A model generated the notes under the pieces. That model worked only from the letters and a program-made list of their open reading frames with translations. It searched no databases and was not told where the DNA came from. Below, piece by piece: positions 45,267 to 53,589 of a stretch of 64,000 nucleotides of DNA. The DNA comes from Allobosea sp. CRIB-10. GTDB lineage: Bacteria; Pseudomonadota; Alphaproteobacteria; Rhizobiales; Beijerinckiaceae. Both the position numbers and the translations under genes were made by a program. The stretch lies in contig NZ_FOKP01000005.1 of assembly GCF_900112185.1 (NCBI RefSeq), positions 1-64,000 of the forward strand. The letters are read 5' to 3'. How positions within the stretch are numbered: the first letter of the stretch is position 1; the number at the start of each line of letters is the position of its first letter.

Positions 45267-45291
45267 ATGCATGCACCATATATGCTTGCAT
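45267..45291. promoter_or_regulatory. Candidate MarR operator (inverted repeat)
   Basis: ATGCATGCA (45267-45275) and TGCTTGCAT (45283-45291) form an inverted repeat with 8 of 9 pairs and a 7-base spacer, AT-rich in the middle as MarR sites usually are. It lies in the marR / hsp20 intergenic region and overlaps the -35 of the hsp20 promoter. Binding is inferred. Confidence 0.55.
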
Positions 45292-45323
45292 AATAAATGG
45301 AACCGCCTATCTTGATAGGCGGT
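45285..45323 (+). promoter_or_regulatory. RpoH-type promoter of the hsp20 operon with overlapping palindrome
   Basis: CTTGCA (45285-45290), 15 bases, CCTATCT (45306-45312) agrees with the alphaproteobacterial RpoH pattern CTTG..-N14-17-CYTATNT. The -10 lies inside a perfect 10-bp palindrome ACCGCCTATC-TT-GATAGGCGGT (45302-45323), which could be an operator or, if transcribed, an RNA hairpin. About 100 bases precede the hsp20 start. Confidence 0.6.
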
Positions 45324-45409
45324 CTCCGAACCCACATCCGGCCGGCACCGTTGCCCGGTCCGTCCATGCCGACGGTTCGGGGGCATCGATCAGCAACAGG
45401 AGGCCAGCA

Positions 45410-45835
45410 ATGCTCTACCCGACATATCTGCGCCGCAGCGATCCCTTTGCGCTGATGCGCTCCATGATGCGCGATCTCGACCGTGGTTTCTGGCCGCCGT
45501 CCCGCGCGGCGTTCCCGGCGGTGAATGTCTGGCAAGGCCCTGAGGCCGTTGGAGTCACCGCTGAACTTCCCGGCATCGAACCGGGCGACATTGAGATTTC
45601 GGTCAAGGACAACGTCCTGACGCTGTCGGGCGAACGCAAGGCGCCCGAGGTTCCCGACGGTGCGCGCTGGCACCGCAACGAACGCAGTTTCGGCAGGTTT
45701 TCCCGCACTATCCGCCTGCCGTTCGCGGCCTCGGATGACAAGGTCGAGGCGAGAATGACGAACGGCGTATTGCGGATCGTCATCTCCCGGCCCGAGGAAG
45801 AAAAGCCGAAGAAAATCGAGATCAAGGCAGCCTGA
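45410..45835 (+). CDS. Hsp20 small heat shock protein (1)
   Basis: 141 residues. A short N-terminal arm (LRRSDPFALMRSMMRDLDRG) and alpha-crystallin domain about 37-130: VTAELPGIEPGDIEISVKDN, RSFGRFSRTIRLPFA and the ANGVL-like TNGVLRIVI. The C-terminal IxI anchor is KKIEIK. AGGAGG precedes the ATG. ATP-independent holdase that keeps proteins refoldable for ClpK and DnaK. First of three tandem hsp20 genes under the RpoH-like promoter. Confidence 0.93.
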   Translation: MLYPTYLRRSDPFALMRSMMRDLDRGFWPPSRAAFPAVNVWQGPEAVGVTAELPGIEPGDIEISVKDNVLTLSGERKAPEVPDGARWHRNERSFGRFSRTIRLPFAASDDKVEARMTNGVLRIVISRPEEEKPKKIEIKAA

Positions 45836-45849
45836 GAGGAGCTGGAACG

Positions 45850-46248
45850 ATGAGCACCGACATCTCGCAAGCCGCCGAAAAGACGCCGACCGACTCGCCT
45901 GAGACCACCGGCGGCGGACGCATCTACCGCCCGTCGACCGATATCGTCGAGACCGATCAGGGTTTCTCCATGATGCTTGAAATGCCTGGGGTCGCCGCCG
46001 ATGCGATCGAAATCACGCTCGAAAATCGTGTGTTGACGATCCGCGGCAAGGTTGACCCGGTGCGGCCGAAAAACCTCGAACTTGCCTATGCCGAATATGG
46101 CGAGGGCGATTTCGAGCGTGCCTTCACGCTTTCCGAGGACTTCGACCCCGACAGGATCGAAGCTGAGATGCGAGGAGGCGTCCTAACTTTAACGCTCCCC
46201 CGGGCCCCTGAAGCGCAGCCGAAAAGGATCGCCGTCAAGGGCGCCTGA
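45850..46248 (+). CDS. Hsp20 small heat shock protein (2)
   Basis: 132 residues. The alpha-crystallin domain starts at about 28 (DIVETDQGFSMMLEMPGVAA) and runs through EYGEGDFERAFTLSEDFDPD to RGGVLTLTLPR; the end QPKRIAVK is a variant IxI. The N-terminal arm is short and Ser/Thr/Pro-rich, so oligomer size may differ from copy 1. It lies 14 bases after copy 1 in the same operon. Confidence 0.92.
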   Translation: MSTDISQAAEKTPTDSPETTGGGRIYRPSTDIVETDQGFSMMLEMPGVAADAIEITLENRVLTIRGKVDPVRPKNLELAYAEYGEGDFERAFTLSEDFDPDRIEAEMRGGVLTLTLPRAPEAQPKRIAVKGA

Positions 46249-46268
46249 AAACCGAAGGAGACCATATC

Positions 46269-46760
46269 ATGCAGATCAAAGACCTCATCCCCTGGGCGCG
46301 CAAGGACAGCACGCCAGATGCGAAGAGCAGCCAAGACAACCCGATCGCGACGCTCCAGCGCGAAATGAACCATGTGTTCGAGAGTTTCTGGGATCGGGCC
46401 GGTCATTTCGAATGGCCCTTTGGCAGTGGAGAGACGAAGTCCGACGTGGTTGAGACCGACAACGCGATCGAAGTGTCGATCGAACTGCCGGGCATGGAGA
46501 TCAAGGACATCGAGGTGACGGTCAACGATGACATGTTGACTGTGAAGGGGGAGAAGAAGATCGAGCGACAGGAGGAGAAGAAGGGATACTATCTCTCCGA
46601 GCGCAGCTACGGCGCAATCTACCGGACAATTCCGCTCCCTCCCGGTGTGGATGGCGAAAAGGCGCAGGCATCCTTCAAGAACGGGGTTCTGACGATCAAG
46701 CTGCCCCAGACACCCGAGGCGCAGGCGAAGATCAAGCGCATCGATGTCAAGAACGGCTGA
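46269..46760 (+). CDS. Hsp20 small heat shock protein (3)
   Basis: 163 residues. Arm with LIPWARKDSTPD and TLQREMNHVFESFWDRAG, then the alpha-crystallin domain: VVETDNAIEVSIELPGMEIK, SERSYGAIYRTIPLPPGVDG and FKNGVLTIKLPQ; tail IKRIDVKNG. This longer arm is typical of class A bacterial Hsp20. It lies 20 bases after copy 2 and before a hairpin terminator. Confidence 0.92.
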   Translation: MQIKDLIPWARKDSTPDAKSSQDNPIATLQREMNHVFESFWDRAGHFEWPFGSGETKSDVVETDNAIEVSIELPGMEIKDIEVTVNDDMLTVKGEKKIERQEEKKGYYLSERSYGAIYRTIPLPPGVDGEKAQASFKNGVLTIKLPQTPEAQAKIKRIDVKNG

Positions 46761-46829
46761 TTTGCCACATTGGGTGTCGCCGGTTTGCGGCGTCCGCTCA
46801 GCTCCGTTTGATATCACGCCGTCTGGTGA

Positions 46830-46856
46830 GCCCCGGGGAGCCTGTTTCTCCGGGGC
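46830..46856 (+). terminator. Hairpin after the hsp20 operon
   Basis: Stem GCCCCGG...CCGGGGC (46830-46836 / 46850-46856), extended by four further pairs two of which are G-T, with a 5-base loop. It is followed by GGCTTTCG; the T run is short. It separates hsp20(3) from psiE and may allow read-through. Confidence 0.5.
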
Positions 46857-46871
46857 GGCTTTCGAGGGGGA

Positions 46872-47366
46872 ATGATGAAAGACCTGAAACGATCCGGGCT
46901 AACCCGTGAACAATGGTCGGCGATGACGCTCTACGAGAAGTTCGAACAGGTCGTCATTTTCGTCCTCAGCGCCATCATTGCGGTTATCGTCGTGGCGTCG
47001 GTTTGGGCGCTGATGCGCGAGGTCGTGAACCGGTTGGTCTTGGGAGCGTTCGACACGCTCGATTACGCCACCTTCCAGGTGGTGTTCGGAATGATCTTCA
47101 CCGTTGTAATTGCGCTCGAGTTCAAGCGCTCCCTTCTTGTGGCGACAGAACGCAGCTTCGGCGTTCTCCAGGTCCGCACGATCGTGCTGATCGCGCTCCT
47201 CGCGATCGCGCGCAAATTTATCATCCTCGACCTTGGCGAGACGGAGCCAGCCAAGATTGCCGCCCTCGCGGGCGCGGCTCTTGCGCTCGGAGCAGTCCAC
47301 TGGCTGGTGCGCGATCAGGACCGGCGCGAAGAGCCCGGTGCTAAAAATGCCGAAGGCGATCAATGA
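46872..47366 (+). CDS. psiE: PsiE-family membrane protein
   Basis: 164 residues with four spans (FEQVVIFVLSAIIAVIVVAS; TFQVVFGMIFTVVIALEF; LIALLAIARKFIILDL; IAALAGAALALGAVHWLV), matching the phosphate-starvation-inducible PsiE family. psiE-like genes are part of tLST loci, at the end opposite hsp20. GAGGGGG precedes the ATG. Function in stress tolerance is not established. Confidence 0.82.
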   Translation: MMKDLKRSGLTREQWSAMTLYEKFEQVVIFVLSAIIAVIVVASVWALMREVVNRLVLGAFDTLDYATFQVVFGMIFTVVIALEFKRSLLVATERSFGVLQVRTIVLIALLAIARKFIILDLGETEPAKIAALAGAALALGAVHWLVRDQDRREEPGAKNAEGDQ

Positions 47367-47773
47367 GCCGAAGCGTTTTCGTTCGACTTGTTTCATCAAC
47401 CTCTGCCGCACTCATCAGCATAATTGTTTAGCAGAAATTTTTTATCATGCCGAGCGTTGCGCTGGGTCGGTTTGCCGAGCCGCGCGCCGTCGCTTCCCGC
47501 GGAGACTTGGCGGCGTTCGAACAAAGCACCATCACAGTTTTCAACGCCACTCGAGACAGTGCGTCTCCATCGCGACAACCGAGCGTATAGTCGATCCCTA
47601 AACCCGGAGTGCCTATGACGGTCCGCGTGGGAACGGCTCGCGGTTCATTTGGGACGAACTCTAATCAATTTTTCGGCCCACTCATATGCTCTCTAATTGA
47701 AACCAACACGCTCTCGAACTCGGCGTCATCTCGTGTCCAAAAACGAGCGATTGCGTACAGGGGTAAAACTCCC
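47367..47773. other. Intergenic stretch without recognised genes
   Basis: About 400 bases between psiE and the res-like site, with only short frames. Its right part (TGTCCAAAAACGAG at about 47735 and GTACAGGGG) may contain further resolvase subsites. Otherwise nothing identified. Confidence 0.4.
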
Positions 47774-47824
47774 TGTCCACAAATTATCTTGACATGATTT
47801 CGAACAAATAAGATATTTCGGACA
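47774..47824. other. Candidate res (resolution) site
   Basis: TGTCC at 47774 and GGACA ending at 47824 are the outer ends of an imperfect inverted repeat whose arms also share ATCTT / AAGAT blocks, with an AT-rich centre. TGTCC-flanked AT-rich subsites upstream of the recombinase gene are characteristic of Tn3-type resolvases. The resolvase ATG is 25 bases downstream. Confidence 0.5.
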
Positions 47825-47848
47825 GCCTATTCGGACGAAATTGACCTC

Positions 47849-48442
47849 ATGCCACGCACCTTTGCCTATGTCCGCGTCTCCACGATCGGGCAGACCACCG
47901 AAAACCAGATTCAGGAAATCGAGGCCGCCGGCTTTCACGTCGAGCCGCGACGGATCGTCACCGAGACGGTTTCCGGCAGCACGGCCATTGTGCAGCGCCG
48001 TGGCTTTTCCCGGCTCATGGACAAGCTGGAGTCCGGGGACATTCTCATCGTGACCAAGCTCGACCGCCTCGGCCGTGATGCGATCGATGTCAGCACCACC
48101 GTCAGGACGCTGGCCGAAATGGGCGTAAGGGTCTATTGCCTCGCGCTCGGCGGGGCCGATCTCACCAGTTCGGCCGGTACTATGACCATGAACGTGCTCA
48201 ACGCCGTCGCCCAGTTCGAAAGGGATCTGCTGATCGAGCGGACGCAATCCGGCCTCAAGCGCGCCAAGTCGGAAGGCAAGGCCCTCGGCCGTCCTTCGAC
48301 GCTGAGCGATAAACAGAAGCAAGATGTGCGCGGCGATCTCACGACGGGGATGAGCGTTTCGGCGATCGCACGGAAGTTCGCGACCAGCAGGCAGACCATT
48401 ATGCGGGTTCGCGACGAAGGTTCACGGTCCGTTCGACCTTAG
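47849..48442 (+). CDS. Serine resolvase/invertase (Tn3 TnpR-like)
   Basis: 197 residues. Catalytic domain with FAYVRVSTIGQTTENQ (Ser nucleophile about residue 11), LIVTKLDRLGRDAID, and NAVAQFERDLLIERTQSG; C-terminal HTH MSVSAIARKFATSRQTIMRV. Resolves cointegrates of a transposon or acts as an invertase. No tnpA transposase of Tn3 type is in the window, so it is probably a remnant of a larger transposon, truncated to the right by the IS6 element. Confidence 0.9.
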   Translation: MPRTFAYVRVSTIGQTTENQIQEIEAAGFHVEPRRIVTETVSGSTAIVQRRGFSRLMDKLESGDILIVTKLDRLGRDAIDVSTTVRTLAEMGVRVYCLALGGADLTSSAGTMTMNVLNAVAQFERDLLIERTQSGLKRAKSEGKALGRPSTLSDKQKQDVRGDLTTGMSVSAIARKFATSRQTIMRVRDEGSRSVRP

Positions 48443-48484
48443 CGTGTCTGGGGGAACAAAGCTTGTTCCGACCCCAAGACGCAG

Positions 48485-49292
48485 GGGCGTTGTCACGTTG
48501 TTCGTGGCTTAACGGCTGACGGATAACCGGACGTGATGAGCACGCCGACCATCAGCTACAAGAACCACCGTTTCCCACCGCATATCATCGCCCATGCCGT
48601 CTGGCTGTATTTCCGGTTCCCGTTAAGCCTGCGGCTGGTGGAAGAAATGCTGCTGGAGCGCGGCATTGTCGTGTCCTACGAAACGATCCGGCGCTGGGGC
48701 CGGAAATTCGGTGCGGCCTACGCAAAACGACTGCGCAGAAAGACGCCGTCGCGAGAGGATATCTGGCATCTGGACGAAGTGGTCGTAACGATCGGCGGGC
48801 GAAAGCATTGGCTTTGGCGAGCCGTCGACCAGGACGGATATGTTCTCGACGAGATCGTGCAGACCCGTCGAGACACCAAGGCTGCCAAGCGATTGCTGAT
48901 CAGGCTGCTGAAGAAGCAAGGCCTCGCGCCAAAGAGGATTGTCACCGATAAACTGTGTTCAAACGGGGCGGCAAAGCGAGATGTGATGCCGGCCATTGAA
49001 CATAGATCACACAAGGGCCTTAACAACCGTGCGGAAAATTCCCATCTGCCGCTGCGAAAACGAGAACGAGTGATGCAGGGCTTCCGATCCGTCGGCAGTC
49101 TGCAACAATTTGTCCCCGTGTTTTCAGCGGTTAGAAATCATTTTGTCCCGTCGCATCAAAAACACTCCGCCCTCGCCACCCACATTCATCGGATCCGCGC
49201 CATGGCGCACTGGAAGGCCGTGACCGGCGCAACTGCCTGAGTTTAACTGAAAGCGCTTCGTCCGGCCTCAGTCGAACAACGTGACAACGCCC
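48485..49292 (+). mobile_element. IS6-family insertion sequence, complete
   Basis: 808 bp bounded by perfect 20-bp inverted repeats, GGGCGTTGTCACGTTGTTCG at 48485-48504 and its complement at 49273-49292, enclosing one intact transposase gene. Size and single-gene plan fit IS6 (IS26-like). The 8 bases outside each end differ (AGACGCAG, ACAGATAC), so there is no target duplication; the element joined different DNAs by cointegration or deletion, a typical IS6 outcome. Confidence 0.92.
48536..49240 (+). CDS. IS6-family transposase
   Basis: 234 residues. N-terminal HTH part (FRFPLSLRLVEEMLLERGIV, YETIRRWGRKFG) and the DDE core: WHLDEVVVTIGGRKHWLWRA (first Asp), RIVTDKLCSNGAA (second Asp) and NNRAENSHLPLRKRER (Glu). 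All catalytic residues are present, so it should be active. The ATG 48536 is preferred to the adjacent GTG. Confidence 0.93.
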   Translation: MSTPTISYKNHRFPPHIIAHAVWLYFRFPLSLRLVEEMLLERGIVVSYETIRRWGRKFGAAYAKRLRRKTPSREDIWHLDEVVVTIGGRKHWLWRAVDQDGYVLDEIVQTRRDTKAAKRLLIRLLKKQGLAPKRIVTDKLCSNGAAKRDVMPAIEHRSHKGLNNRAENSHLPLRKRERVMQGFRSVGSLQQFVPVFSAVRNHFVPSHQKHSALATHIHRIRAMAHWKAVTGATA

Positions 49293-50218
49293 ACAGATAC
49301 TACAATTCGGAGTTTATTCAAGCGTAATCGCGCAAGTTTTTTGTATCTATATTTTCGTTCAACCAATTTTTTGTTGATGTAATATTTGTGTATCGAGATT
49401 AGACGGTGAGTACTGTTGCATTTTGCTTAGGTCCATTTCGTTTCCTGGACGTGTATGCACGTGCCAGCGACGGAGCCTGTCGAAGTATCATTTGCGTAGA
49501 GAGGCCGGAGCCCAAGTATCCTCGGGCGGGCGTGGGCCGGACACTACCGGAAGCGCGAAGGGAGTACCGGAGCGCAAGCGAGTAACTCACGGCTGTGCCC
49601 ACGAATATACGTCGACGATCGCCAAACGGTTGGTGAGATATAGCGGCCTCGGTGCCCTTTTGGTCGAGCGCGGCCGCGTTTGGCTGGTTTCTCATCGACC
49701 GCGATCGGTGCCGACCCGGCGCCGCCACAACGGCCATGGTTGGCCGAGCCTGGGGAAGATCGCGGTTGCGTAAGCCTCAGGCTGAATGTCCGCCATCATC
49801 GCTACCCTGCCGAAATTCGTCATCTGCCCGGTTAGGAAAGGCCGCCTGTGGCGGCAAGGCATTCATCTCCTAGCGAGGTGAAAACGCCCTCCGTCTCGAG
49901 CTCGCCGCGAGGTCTTTGAGGTCGAGGCGCGAAGCGCCTTGCCGAGAAGCCAAAGTGGCACGCGGATCCCGCTTGCGGGAGCGGCGTCCAATCTAGGCCA
50001 GCTCAATCGACCTGAACATCACGAGGGGCGCTGGCGCGCCCCGTCATGCCGCGTGCGCCAGCTTCGCGCCTGCGCCCTTCGGGCTGACGGCACTCGCTGC
50101 CTTCTCGGCGTGATGACTGAAGTAAATTGCTATCTCGAACTCGATTGCCGTAAAAATAAATGTGTCATCGCTGTTTATATAAGAGGGCGAGTGACAGATT
50201 TAATTACGGATATTATGG
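49293..50218. other. Non-coding region with several hairpins
   Basis: About 925 bases with no convincing gene. It holds compact inverted repeats: AGGCGC-GAA-GCGCCT (49925-49939), TCCCGC-TT-GCGGGA (49967-49980) and GGGGCGC-TGGC-GCGCCCC (50025-50042). The last 110 bases before the next gene become AT-rich (TTTATATAAG), a likely promoter. Could hold a structured RNA, a replication or transfer origin, or a decayed element. Confidence 0.4.
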
Positions 50219-51667
50219 ATGGATATTACAGTTTACGAAGGCACTCCAGGCAGCAGGAAAACGCTGACGCTCCTCGATACGATCGTCGCCGCTCCTGGTC
50301 GGCACGTTATCGCATTTCCTCGCACGGAGCTGATCGACGAGCAGGCCGACTACTGCCGCCAGAAGGCTCGCGAGCTCGGCACGCGGCCCTCGATCGTCAT
50401 GCACCACTCGAAACGGCCTCGTAGCCGTGGTGACGTCGGTCGGCAGATCGAGGACACGCTTAGGGCCAAGGCCGACCAGAGCCATGTCCTGCTGATGATC
50501 ACCCATGCGTCGCTGCTCGAGCTCGATCCGGCACTGCTCGTGGGCTGGCACGTCGTGTTCGATGAGAACCCGGACAGCAGCGTCGCTTCCGGGACGTTCG
50601 CTGCCTCCGCGTCATGGAGCATGCTCCAATTGCACTTCCAGCTCGAGCCGGTCGCCGGCAGTCGTGTCTGGCAGGTCCTGGCGAGCGACGACGCGCCGAT
50701 GCTGAATAGGAGGCAGATCGCGGCCGAAGGGGAGGGCGACCTGCAGCGGTTCCTAACAAGTGCTCGGAACTCTCGGCGTGCGGTCTTTGTCGACATCGGC
50801 GACTGGGAGGATGCCAAGTCCGGACGCAAGGTTGGCTGGTGGTCGATCTGGACACCGCTGGTTCTCGACAATTGCGCGTCAGTGACATTCACGGCGGCGG
50901 CATTCTTCGAGAGCCTTCCATACCGGGCGACGCAATGGCTCGCCGGCGATCAACTTGTGCCCAATCGGATCGATCTTGGTGCAGGTGCCTCGCGTGCGCG
51001 TGCGCGCGTACGTGTTCATTACTACGTGCGGCACGCTGGTTCGACCGAATGGTGGAAGACCGATGAGGGCAGCCGGTGCTTGGTCAGGATCTCCGAGCAT
51101 CAGGCACGGCTCGGCGGCGTCGGGTACTGGTCGTGCAATCCCGAGATCTGGACCTTCTTCTGCCACCGTTTTGAGGGCGTCCACTGCAAGCCCAAGCAGG
51201 CCGGGACCAACAGCCTGATCGAGCATCGCTCGTGTTTGCTAATCTATTCTTCGAAGGCGCAGTCCGGCGATGGACCGATCATGGAACTGCTTGGGCTAGA
51301 TCGGAATGACGTGCGCAGGGCGCGGGAGTTCGAGGATGTCCGGCAATTCGCGTTGCGTGGGGCTCTTCGCAGGCGGGACTTTGCCGGCGACTATGACGTG
51401 TACCTGTACGATCAGTCCCAGGCCGAGGATCTGGCCGGCTACCTACGTGAGATCGGTATCGCCGACGTGGAGGTCGTGCCGGTCGAGGACGCGGGGACTT
51501 TGGAAATGGTCCGGCCAGAAGCGGTTCCGTTCGAGAAGAGGGTGTCGTTGACCGCAAAGGAGAAGCGCGATCGGAACACTGAGAATCAGCGGCGGAGGAG
51601 GGCGCAGATCAAAGCGCAGGAGGAGGAGAAGGGTATCATGCGGAGGAGGGGGCGGCCGAAGGTGTGA
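50219..51667 (+). CDS. P-loop NTPase / degenerate helicase-like protein
   Basis: 482 residues. Near the N-terminus YEGTPGSRKTLTLLDTIVA is a Walker A (G-PGS-KT, residues about 7-14), and GWHVVFDENPD at about 110-120 sits like a DExx Walker B; HVIAFPRTELIDEQ resembles helicase motif Ia. Later motifs are not clear and the C-terminus is a basic linker ending RRRGRPKV, DNA-binding by look. A helicase or packaging-type ATPase of the island is plausible; no close family recognised. Confidence 0.5.
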   Translation: MDITVYEGTPGSRKTLTLLDTIVAAPGRHVIAFPRTELIDEQADYCRQKARELGTRPSIVMHHSKRPRSRGDVGRQIEDTLRAKADQSHVLLMITHASLLELDPALLVGWHVVFDENPDSSVASGTFAASASWSMLQLHFQLEPVAGSRVWQVLASDDAPMLNRRQIAAEGEGDLQRFLTSARNSRRAVFVDIGDWEDAKSGRKVGWWSIWTPLVLDNCASVTFTAAAFFESLPYRATQWLAGDQLVPNRIDLGAGASRARARVRVHYYVRHAGSTEWWKTDEGSRCLVRISEHQARLGGVGYWSCNPEIWTFFCHRFEGVHCKPKQAGTNSLIEHRSCLLIYSSKAQSGDGPIMELLGLDRNDVRRAREFEDVRQFALRGALRRRDFAGDYDVYLYDQSQAEDLAGYLREIGIADVEVVPVEDAGTLEMVRPEAVPFEKRVSLTAKEKRDRNTENQRRRRAQIKAQEEEKGIMRRRGRPKV

Positions 51668-51964
51668 CCGGTGGAGCGATGATGCTGTCGCTCGGCTTGG
51701 GATGGTCGAGAAGGGCGGAACGGGACCTGGATTACCGGCTGCGGCGGTTCCAGGCATGCTCAAGGGTCGAGGCGGACAACTTACCAAGTTGGTCCTTTGC
51801 TGACATTCAGATTGTCCGCATTGCGGCAACTCAAGTTTGCGCAGCAGTGGTGCGTTCGAAGCCTGCCCGTAGCTAGCGTTGGACATGCGCTAGCTTGCTA
51901 TGCGGTGACGCCACTGCCTGGTCGTCTTCGCCTTGATCGGACCTGCTGCCTCGACCATGGAGAA

Positions 51965-52408
51965 CTAAAGCCCCAGACGACCGAGTACGCGGGTCCACCA
52001 TCTAGGTTTGGTCGGCGCCGGCACGGAAGTCGGGATTGGCGCAATCTCGGTATTCTGAAGCGGCGTCTCAAGCGTACCATACCTCCTCTCCTTGAGGGCG
52101 CGATCCGCTCGTCGGCCCGCCTCGACTTCCTCGTCGCTCCAGGCGCCGGCCCATTCGATCCTGTTCTTCTTGACGACGTAGTGGGAGCGGCAGGGAAAGC
52201 TCCAGTTCCCAACGGACGGCCAGAGCGAAACGGTCTCGCCGTCGTAGGTGAAAGACCAGTCGGTCCGACCGAGCGGCGTGTTCACCTCGTGTCCGCAGCC
52301 GCAGGCGCACCTGTGCAGGATCGTTCCGGTCTCGATGCCGATGTAGAGGATGCCGTCCTCCAGGTCGGACGGCATCCTCTCGACGAAGCGGGGCGTCAGT
52401 CGCTTCAT
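51965..52408 (-). CDS. DUF6527-family protein of ubiquitin-like operon
   Basis: 147 residues. A Cys-rich motif HRCACGCGHEV (Cys34, 36, 38, His40) with later WSFPCRSHYVV suggests a zinc-binding site; GILYIGIETGTILHRC and WSVTYDG-like strands fit DUF6527. This family accompanies multi-ubiquitin and E1/E2-like genes, perhaps as protease or structural partner; activity unknown to me. Its ATG overlaps the upstream stop (ATGA), the third gene of the operon. Confidence 0.75.
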   Translation of the reverse strand: MKRLTPRFVERMPSDLEDGILYIGIETGTILHRCACGCGHEVNTPLGRTDWSFTYDGETVSLWPSVGNWSFPCRSHYVVKKNRIEWAGAWSDEEVEAGRRADRALKERRYGTLETPLQNTEIAPIPTSVPAPTKPRWWTRVLGRLGL

Positions 52409-53589
52409 GCCGCCACGTCCTCGTTGAGGAGGTGATTGCCATCGATGGTGTAGGCGGTGAAATGCTCGCCCTCGAAATCCTTGTAGAAGCCGAGGTACTT
52501 CTTCCATCGGATGACGGCTAGGCAGGCGTTCATGGCATTCAGCTCGCCGATCTGGATGTTGCGCTCGTACAGGTTCTCGAGCCCGTCGCCCATCATCGGG
52601 ATGCGATTCTTGGCGTGGACGTGTTCGCGCATCTTGGGCGTGCTCGCGGTCACCCGGACGATGCCGATGAGGCTGTCGTCCACCACGTCAACCCCCATCC
52701 CGACGTCGACGAAGGAGATGCCGAAACGTTCGAGCGCGTCGATGACCGCTGCCTTGTCCTTCCCGGCGTCGAAGCTCAGGAACACGAAGTCGAGGTTTCG
52801 GAGCAGGTCGACGTTCGCTTCCGTTACCCGTACCGAATGGGGCACGATCCCGTTCTTCAGCCGGGAGTAGATGCGGGCCCACCGGTCGACCTTAAGCTCG
52901 CGCGCGACCAGTTCGTCAGACGTCGGCACCCCTGGCGCTCGAAATCCGTTGTGCTGCAGGAACACGTCGTCGTCGAAGATGTGGATCGCGGCGACGGGTG
53001 TCTTCGAGATCAGGTCCAGGATGTATGACCCTGTGCCCCCCAGCCCGACGATCCCGACCTTGTGGCCTCGGAGCCTGTTCGTGACGCCGACGACGCCCGC
53101 GCGACTAGAGGCGGTGTCGACGAGACGGAACGGCGCGGCGGCGTCTGTGGTTTCGACTACCCGGTGGGTCATCGCCGTCGCGTCGGGATCGAGGGCCTCT
53201 GCGTGGCTCGCGACAAGCGCCACGTACGCGCTCATCTTCTCGTGATAGTCGGGATAACCCTCGGCCGGCTTGCTCGACATCATGTGCATCTGCATCGGTC
53301 CAGAGCCTAGGTCGAGGGACTGGCCGCCGATCACGATCTTGCCCAAAGGCAGACCCTGGGCGTCGCAGGGATGGTCGCCTTCGAAGTGGGCGACGTGATC
53401 GGACGGCCGCACCGTGACGTCGTTCGCCATCTGCAGGGCGGAGACGAGCTTGCCTCGCCTTACCCGCCGCTGACTGTCCACGTACGGCACGTTGTCGAGG
53501 ACGAGGTAGCCGTTAACGATGGCGACCTCGTATCCCTCCCCTCGCAGACGTGCGAGGTCGGGGCTACGATTTATCAGTTGCGCGGACAT
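52405..53589 (-). CDS. E2-like (DUF6791) - E1-like (ThiF) fusion protein
   Basis: 394 residues. Residues about 1-120 look like DUF6791, an E2-like fold, with a candidate acceptor Cys75 in FEGDHPCDAQGLPLGK. Residues about 165-350 are a ThiF/E1 adenylation domain: nucleotide loop VGLGGTGSYI (181-190), IFDDDVF with the ribose-binding Asp (205-208) and HNGFRAPG with the Arg. It should activate the C-terminus of the ubiquitin-like protein with ATP and pass it on. It overlaps the multi-ubiquitin gene by 26 bases and DUF6527 by four. Confidence 0.82.
   Translation of the reverse strand: MSAQLINRSPDLARLRGEGYEVAIVNGYLVLDNVPYVDSQRRVRRGKLVSALQMANDVTVRPSDHVAHFEGDHPCDAQGLPLGKIVIGGQSLDLGSGPMQMHMMSSKPAEGYPDYHEKMSAYVALVASHAEALDPDATAMTHRVVETTDAAAPFRLVDTASSRAGVVGVTNRLRGHKVGIVGLGGTGSYILDLISKTPVAAIHIFDDDVFLQHNGFRAPGVPTSDELVARELKVDRWARIYSRLKNGIVPHSVRVTEANVDLLRNLDFVFLSFDAGKDKAAVIDALERFGISFVDVGMGVDVVDDSLIGIVRVTASTPKMREHVHAKNRIPMMGDGLENLYERNIQIGELNAMNACLAVIRWKKYLGFYKDFEGEHFTAYTIDGNHLLNEDVAA

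Noticed and set aside
48477..49300. 8-bp target duplication around the IS6 element
   Set aside because: Flanking 8-mers AGACGCAG and ACAGATAC differ, so no duplication is present.
51664..51876. 70-codon ORF overlapping the end of the P-loop gene
   Set aside because: Coupled position but no recognisable protein character; poor start context.
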